From Bacillus taeanensis (lineage in GTDB: Bacteria; Bacillota; Bacilli; Bacillales; UBA6769): 64,000 bases of DNA. This document shows positions 59,936-64,000 of this stretch, one piece after another. The stretch is from positions 1 to 64,000 of the forward strand of contig NZ_QOCW01000007.1 of the NCBI RefSeq assembly GCF_003318295.1, read 5' to 3'. A program made the translations under genes and the position numbers. The notes below the pieces were generated by a model. The model was given only the letters and a program-made list of their open reading frames with translations, made no database searches and was not told the DNA's origin. How positions within the stretch are numbered: position 1 is the stretch's first letter; each line of letters starts with the position of its first letter.

Positions 59936-61498
59936 ATGGACTTAGTAATTATCATCTCCACTGTGCTTGTCTCTGTGTTTGTTGGGACAGTTGTTGGATA
60001 TCTTGTACGCAAATCAATTGCCGAAGCGAAGATTTCCAGTGCAGAACATGCAGCGCAACAAATCATTGAAGATGGAAAGCGTGAGGCAGAAGCGTTAAAG
60101 AAAGAAGCATTATTAGAAGCGAAGGATGAAACCCATAAACTTCGTACTGATGCTGAACACGATATTCGTGAACGCAGAAACGACCTTCAAAAACAAGAGC
60201 ATCGTTTGGTACAAAAAGAAGAGGTTCTTGATCGCAAAAGTGAATCCTTAGACAAAAAGGAGGACTCTTTAGAAAAAAGAGAAGAATCTCTCACCAAAAA
60301 ACAACAGCAAATAGAAGAGATGGAAAGCAAAGTGGAGGAAATGTTAACCCAGCATCAAACTGAGCTGGAACGCATTTCAGGATTAACTCGTGAAGAAGCA
60401 AGAAAAACAATTATTAGTGAAGTTGAAAAAGAAATGGCACATGAAACAGCGCTTATGGTCAAAGAAATGGAAAACCGTGCGAAGGAAGAAGCGGATAAAA
60501 AAGCAAGAGAAGTTCTTTCTCTAGCTATTCAACGTTGTGCAGCAGATCATGTTGCAGAAACAACAGTATCTGTTGTTACCCTTCCAAATGATGAAATGAA
60601 AGGTCGAATTATCGGACGCGAGGGACGAAACATTCGGACTCTTGAAACGTTAACTGGCATTGATTTAATCATTGATGATACTCCTGAAGCAGTAATTTTA
60701 TCTGGTTTTGATCCGATAAGACGTGAAATTGCGAGAATCGCGTTAGAAAAGCTTGTGCAAGATGGGCGAATTCACCCAGCGCGTATTGAAGAAATGGTAG
60801 AGAAATCACGCCGAGAGGTTGACGAATATATACGTGAAGTAGGTGAACAGACAACATTTGAAGTTGGTGTTCATGGTCTTCACCCAGACTTAATTAAAAT
60901 ATTAGGTCGTTTAAAATATCGTACAAGTTATGGACAAAATGTTCTTAAACATTCAATGGAAGTTGCTTATTTAACAGGATTAATGGCGGCAGAATTAGGT
61001 GAAGATGTAAATCTTGCTCGCCGTGCTGGACTGCTTCATGATATTGGAAAAGCAATTGACCATGAAGTAGAGGGAAGTCATGTTGAAATTGGGGTGGAAC
61101 TTGCCACGAAATATAAAGAACATCCAGTCGTTATTAACAGTATTGCTTCACACCATGGTGATACAGAAGCAACGTCTGTAATTGCAACGTTAGTAGCAGC
61201 AGCAGATGCATTGTCTGCAGCACGGCCAGGCGCGCGTAGAGAAACATTGGAAACGTATATTCGTCGTTTAGAAAAGCTTGAAGAGATTTCCGAATCATTC
61301 GAGGGAGTAGAAAAATCATATGCAATTCAAGCTGGCCGAGAAGTTCGTATCATTGTAAAACCTGATATGATTGATGATCTAGCATCTTATCGTCTTGCTA
61401 GAGAAATTACAAAGAAAATTGAAAATGAACTTGACTATCCAGGTCACATAAAAGTTACAGTTGTACGTGAGACTAGGGCAGTAGAGTATGCAAAATAA
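59936..61498 (+). CDS. rny: Ribonuclease Y
   Basis: 520 residues, membrane-anchored endoribonuclease that starts mRNA decay. N-terminal membrane helix (residues 3-25), long coiled coil (30-195, rich in Lys/Glu repeats), KH domain ([20 protein letters not shown], about 220-240) and HD domain with [10 protein letters not shown] at about residue 368. Start follows gaggaggtg. Its decay partners pnp and rnjB are in the same window. Confidence 0.97.
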   Translation: MDLVIIISTVLVSVFVGTVVGYLVRKSIAEAKISSAEHAAQQIIEDGKREAEALKKEALLEAKDETHKLRTDAEHDIRERRNDLQKQEHRLVQKEEVLDRKSESLDKKEDSLEKREESLTKKQQQIEEMESKVEEMLTQHQTELERISGLTREEARKTIISEVEKEMAHETALMVKEMENRAKEEADKKAREVLSLAIQRCAADHVAETTVSVVTLPNDEMKGRIIGREGRNIRTLETLTGIDLIIDDTPEAVILSGFDPIRREIARIALEKLVQDGRIHPARIEEMVEKSRREVDEYIREVGEQTTFEVGVHGLHPDLIKILGRLKYRTSYGQNVLKHSMEVAYLTGLMAAELGEDVNLARRAGLLHDIGKAIDHEVEGSHVEIGVELATKYKEHPVVINSIASHHGDTEATSVIATLVAAADALSAARPGARRETLETYIRRLEKLEEISESFEGVEKSYAIQAGREVRIIVKPDMIDDLASYRLAREITKKIENELDYPGHIKVTVVRETRAVEYAK

Positions 61499-61525
61499 AG
61501 TGGTTAATTAACCACTTTATTTTGT
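61494..61525 (+). terminator. Terminator after rny
   Basis: AATAAAGTGGTTAA pairs with TTAACCACTTTATT, followed by TTG; perfect 28-base palindrome starting in the rny stop. Confidence 0.82.
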
Positions 61526-61642
61526 TATATCAAGAAAATAAAGCAAAGTTTTTTGCTGAACCTGAATAGATGACCATAATGGTTTATGTCAGCAGGAAAG
61601 GGTAACATACTAAAGAAATGATTCGTAGATTGGAGCTTAATT

Positions 61643-62437
61643 ATGAAAATATTATTTGTCGGTGATGTGGTTGGATCACCTGGTCGAAAAATGATAAATG
61701 AATACTTACCGAAATTAAAAAAGAAATATAATCCAACAGTCACAATTGTCAATGGCGAGAATGCTGCGGGGGGACGGGGGATTACCCAAAAAATTTATAA
61801 AGAATTTTTACAAGCTGGTGCGCAAGCGGTGACCCTCGGTAACCATGCATGGGATAATCGGGAAATTTTTGAGTTTATTGATGAGGCATCAAATATGATA
61901 AGACCGGCTAATTTTCCTGAAGGCACACCGGGTGAAGGGGCAACTCTAGTAAAAATAAATGATATACAAATTGGAATTGTTAATTTGCAGGGAAGGACAT
62001 TTTTGCCGCCTTTAGATTGTCCGTTTCAAAAAGCAGATGAGTGTATATCGGCTTTGAAAAAACATACCCCTTACATATTTGTTGATTTTCATGCAGAAGC
62101 AACAAGTGAAAAACAGGCAATGGGTTGGTACTTAGATGGTCGTGTTACAGCGGTTGTTGGAACACATACTCATGTGCAAACAGCAGATAACCGAATCCTG
62201 TCAAAAGGAACTGCATACATAACAGATGTTGGAATGACTGGACCATACGATGGGATTTTAGGTATGGAACGAGAGGCTGTTATGAAGAAGTTCTTAACAA
62301 ATCTTCCAGTTAGGTTTGAAGTAACAAAAGGACGGGAACAGTTAAGTGGTGTTTTAGTAACAGTAAATCGGGAAACAGGTGCGGCGTCTTCTATCAAACG
62401 AATCTTAATTAATGAAGATTATCCTTTCTTTGACTGA
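61643..62437 (+). CDS. ymdB: YmdB metallophosphoesterase
   Basis: 264 residues. Dinuclear metal phosphoesterase of the DUF1450-like YmdB family: GDVVGSPGRK (residues 7-16), NGENAAGG, TLGNHAWDN, DFHAEATSEK, VVGTHTHVQTAD. In B. subtilis YmdB hydrolyses 2',3'-cyclic nucleotides and controls the choice between motility, biofilm and nanotube behaviour. The start lies after gattggagct, a weak site. Confidence 0.95.
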   Translation: MKILFVGDVVGSPGRKMINEYLPKLKKKYNPTVTIVNGENAAGGRGITQKIYKEFLQAGAQAVTLGNHAWDNREIFEFIDEASNMIRPANFPEGTPGEGATLVKINDIQIGIVNLQGRTFLPPLDCPFQKADECISALKKHTPYIFVDFHAEATSEKQAMGWYLDGRVTAVVGTHTHVQTADNRILSKGTAYITDVGMTGPYDGILGMEREAVMKKFLTNLPVRFEVTKGREQLSGVLVTVNRETGAASSIKRILINEDYPFFD

Positions 62438-62470
62438 ATAACTGAATGTTAAGAAAATTTATTAATGGTA

Positions 62471-62499
62471 GAAGGAATACGGAAATCAATCGTGAATAT
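62471..62499 (+). promoter_or_regulatory. Candidate σH promoter of spoVS
   Basis: GAAGGAATA at 62471-62479 (σH -35, RnAGGAwww), 12-base spacer, GTGAATAT at 62492-62499 (-10, GAAT core). spoVS is σH-dependent in B. subtilis. Confidence 0.6.
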
Positions 62500-62540
62500 A
62501 GTTAGGAAAGGGAGTATATCACTAAGGAGGTACTAATAAA

Positions 62541-62801
62541 ATGGAAATATTAAAAGTTTCAGCAAAATCTAGCCCTAATTCTGTAGCCGGTGCACTTGCA
62601 GGAGTACTACGTGAGCGTGGTGCTGCTGAAATCCAAGCAATTGGAGCAGGTGCATTAAATCAAGCCGTTAAGGCAGTAGCGATAGCGAGAGGATTTGTAG
62701 CACCAAGTGGCGTTGACCTCATCTGTATCCCGGCCTTTACTGATATCTTAATTGATGGTGAAGAAAGAACAGCAATTAAATTAATTGTAGAACCAAGATA
62801 A
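62541..62801 (+). CDS. spoVS: Stage V sporulation protein S
   Basis: 86 residues of the extremely conserved SpoVS/Alba-like family (VSAKSSPNSVAGALAGVLRE; GVDLICIPAFTDI). In B. subtilis it affects septation and coat assembly. Strong site taaggaggt. It is followed by an odd structured stretch and a terminator. Confidence 0.97.
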   Translation: MEILKVSAKSSPNSVAGALAGVLRERGAAEIQAIGAGALNQAVKAVAIARGFVAPSGVDLICIPAFTDILIDGEERTAIKLIVEPR

Positions 62802-62806
62802 ATTAA

Positions 62807-62885
62807 GAAAAGCGCAAAGCACCCGTTTATCGGCTTGTGACCTCGAGCTGATGGTGCTTGAAGCTGGACAAAAAGCTTATACGCA
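62807..62885 (+). repeat. Structured intergenic element after spoVS, probably a dispersed repeat
   Basis: AAGCACC (62817-62823) pairs with GGTGCTT (62853-62859), enclosing a GC-richer segment with GCTTGTGACCTCGAGC. Composition differs from neighbours. The form AAAGCGCAAAGCACCCG is like the short intergenic repeats found in many copies in Bacillus genomes. No coding frame. Confidence 0.4.
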
Positions 62886-62895
62886 TATCTTTCAC

Positions 62896-62935
62896 AAAAG
62901 CCTGTTTGTTCACACTGAACAAACAGGCTTTTTGT
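62896..62935 (+). terminator. Terminator after spoVS
   Basis: AAAAGCCTGTTTGTTC (62896-62911) pairs perfectly with GAACAAACAGGCTTTT, then more T. Confidence 0.9.
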
Positions 62936-62992
62936 ATCAAAGAAAAGTCATTATTATTTTCATATAAATTTAAAAAGGGAAGGTGATAAACA

Positions 62993-63913
62993 ATGAATAT
63001 TTTTGATGCGCATTGTGATGTTCTCTATAAAATGTGGAGAAATAAAAAAATTAACTTTCAGTACGATCAGCGTTTGCATGTTGATTATGAGAGTTTACTG
63101 AATACTGGAAAAAAAAATATTCAATGTTTTGCAATTTATATTCCAGAAAGCGTTCATGAACAAATGCAATTTCAAACAGCACTTGAAATGATCGATATTT
63201 TTTATCAAAAAATCCTTTCCAAAAAACTTATTAAATTGGTTCAAAATAGAAATGATATTGAGGAGTTAAAAGATGGTGAAATTGGAGCAGTCCTAACATT
63301 AGAAGGATGTGAAGCAATTGGACAAGACCTTACAAAGCTGCGTACGTTGTTTCGATTAGGAGTTCGCTCAGTAGGATTAACATGGAATTATTCAAATGCG
63401 GTTGCAGATGGAGCTCTAGAGCCTAGAGGAGGAGGTCTAACGAGGTTTGGAAGGCATGTTGTACAGGAAAATAATGCTCATCATGTATGGACAGACGTTT
63501 CGCATCTGAGTGAACAGGCATTTTGGGATGTGATAGAGTTAGCGGACTATGTTATTGCCTCTCATTCAAATGCAAAAGCGCTCTGCCATCATCCAAGAAA
63601 TTTAACGGATCAACAGATAGATGCGCTTCTAAAAAAAGATGCTTCAATAGGAGTAACATTTGTACCTGAATTTTTAAAAGAAGGAGGTACAGCAGGTATA
63701 AAAGATGTTTTATTACATATTGATCATATTTGCGCGCTTGGAGGGGAGAAGAAGCTTGGATTTGGTTCAGATTTTGATGGAATTGAAAACACCTTAATTG
63801 ATTTAAAACATTATCGGGATTATGAGCGGCTTATTGAAGAACTGTTAAAACATTATTCTGAAAAACTTGTTGTTGGATTTTTATATGAAAACTTCAAAAA
63901 ACGTTTTCAATAG
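62993..63913 (+). CDS. Membrane dipeptidase (peptidase M19 family)
   Basis: 306 residues. Zinc dipeptidase of the renal dipeptidase fold. Metal ligands are recognisable: DAHCD (residues 5-9), Glu in TLEGCEAIG, His in DVSHLSE and His in SHSNAKAL; HPRNLTDQQ and GSDFDGI also fit. The likely substrate is a dipeptide, perhaps from peptidoglycan. Start follows gaaggtgat. The gene is in the spoVS region, as in several Bacillus. Confidence 0.92.
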   Translation: MNIFDAHCDVLYKMWRNKKINFQYDQRLHVDYESLLNTGKKNIQCFAIYIPESVHEQMQFQTALEMIDIFYQKILSKKLIKLVQNRNDIEELKDGEIGAVLTLEGCEAIGQDLTKLRTLFRLGVRSVGLTWNYSNAVADGALEPRGGGLTRFGRHVVQENNAHHVWTDVSHLSEQAFWDVIELADYVIASHSNAKALCHHPRNLTDQQIDALLKKDASIGVTFVPEFLKEGGTAGIKDVLLHIDHICALGGEKKLGFGSDFDGIENTLIDLKHYRDYERLIEELLKHYSEKLVVGFLYENFKKRFQ

Positions 63914-63964
63914 CTTGAAAAAATAAAAAAATGAAATTTTTCCTTCAAAAATTGTGCAGAAGGG

Positions 63965-63993
63965 TTGAAATTTTGCCCTATTAGGATTATCAT
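63965..63993 (+). promoter_or_regulatory. Promoter for a gene beyond the right edge
   Basis: TTGAAA at 63965-63970, 17-base spacer, TATCAT at 63988-63993, facing out of the window. Confidence 0.5.
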
Positions 63994-64000
63994 TGTATTC

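Noticed and set aside
60180-60320. Repeats in rny suggestive of a repeat array
   Set aside because: They are codons of the Lys/Glu coiled coil ([22 protein letters not shown] pattern), not a CRISPR or DNA repeat.
63880-63913. M19 dipeptidase C-terminus seems truncated
   Set aside because: The ending VVGFLYENFKKRFQ is plausible for the family and all metal-binding motifs are present.

Overview
The window is a stretch of core chromosome from a low-GC, endospore-forming Bacillaceae (Bacillus or close relative). Gene order follows the Bacillus subtilis segment sucC-sucD-dprA-topA ... recA-rny-ymdB-spoVS almost gene for gene. Sporulation genes (dpaA/dpaB, spoIIIE, spoVS), Bacillus-type ribosome binding sites and σA, σH and σK-like promoters support this. 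Only one gene is on the minus strand. I see no rRNA, tRNA, CRISPR array, prophage or intact insertion sequence.

Layout. 1-1401: end of sucC, sucD and a terminator, with clearly higher GC than the rest. 1483-2798: dprA, split by a 434-nt non-coding element that looks like an IS200/IS605 derivative or minimal IStron. 2901-10102: topA, trmFO, xerC, hslV, hslU, codY. 10103-13475: rpsB, tsf, pyrH, frr; the large fla/che motility operon that B. subtilis carries between codY and rpsB is absent. 13503-19486: uppS, cdsA, dxr, rseP, proS, closed by a REP-like inverted repeat. 19546-23853: polC. 23861-31649: the nusA-infB translation/transcription operon (rimP, nusA, rnpM, ylxQ, infB, ylxP, rbfA), then truB, ribF, rpsO. 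31764-36768: pnp, ylxY, mlpA, ymxH. 36794-43804: dipicolinate synthase dpaA/dpaB with asd, dapG, dapA, rnjB, which together supply dihydrodipicolinate, lysine and spore dipicolinic acid. 43886-45702: small genes, tepA, ylzJ. 45735-49097: spoIIIE and ymfC. 49284-55618: ymfF, ymfH, ymfI, ymfJ, ymfK, ymfM, pgsA. 55648-59687: cinA, a DEAD-box helicase, recA with a LexA box. 59751-63913: rny, ymdB, spoVS, an M19 dipeptidase.

How it works together. The segment supplies translation (rpsB, tsf, frr, infB, rbfA, rpsO, proS), RNA decay (pnp, rnjB, rny), DNA replication and repair (polC, topA, recA, cinA), envelope lipid and cell-wall precursors (uppS, cdsA, dxr, pgsA), regulated proteolysis (hslUV, rseP, M16 peptidases, tepA), and diaminopimelate/dipicolinate synthesis for wall and spore.

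I do not see a clear new multi-gene system. The most unusual items are the element inside dprA, which leaves a perfectly restorable reading frame, the paired REP-like repeats behind proS and ymfH, the structured repeat-like segment after spoVS, and two tiny uncharacterised genes before tepA. Start codons were chosen by ribosome-binding-site spacing and remembered family lengths; no database search was possible.
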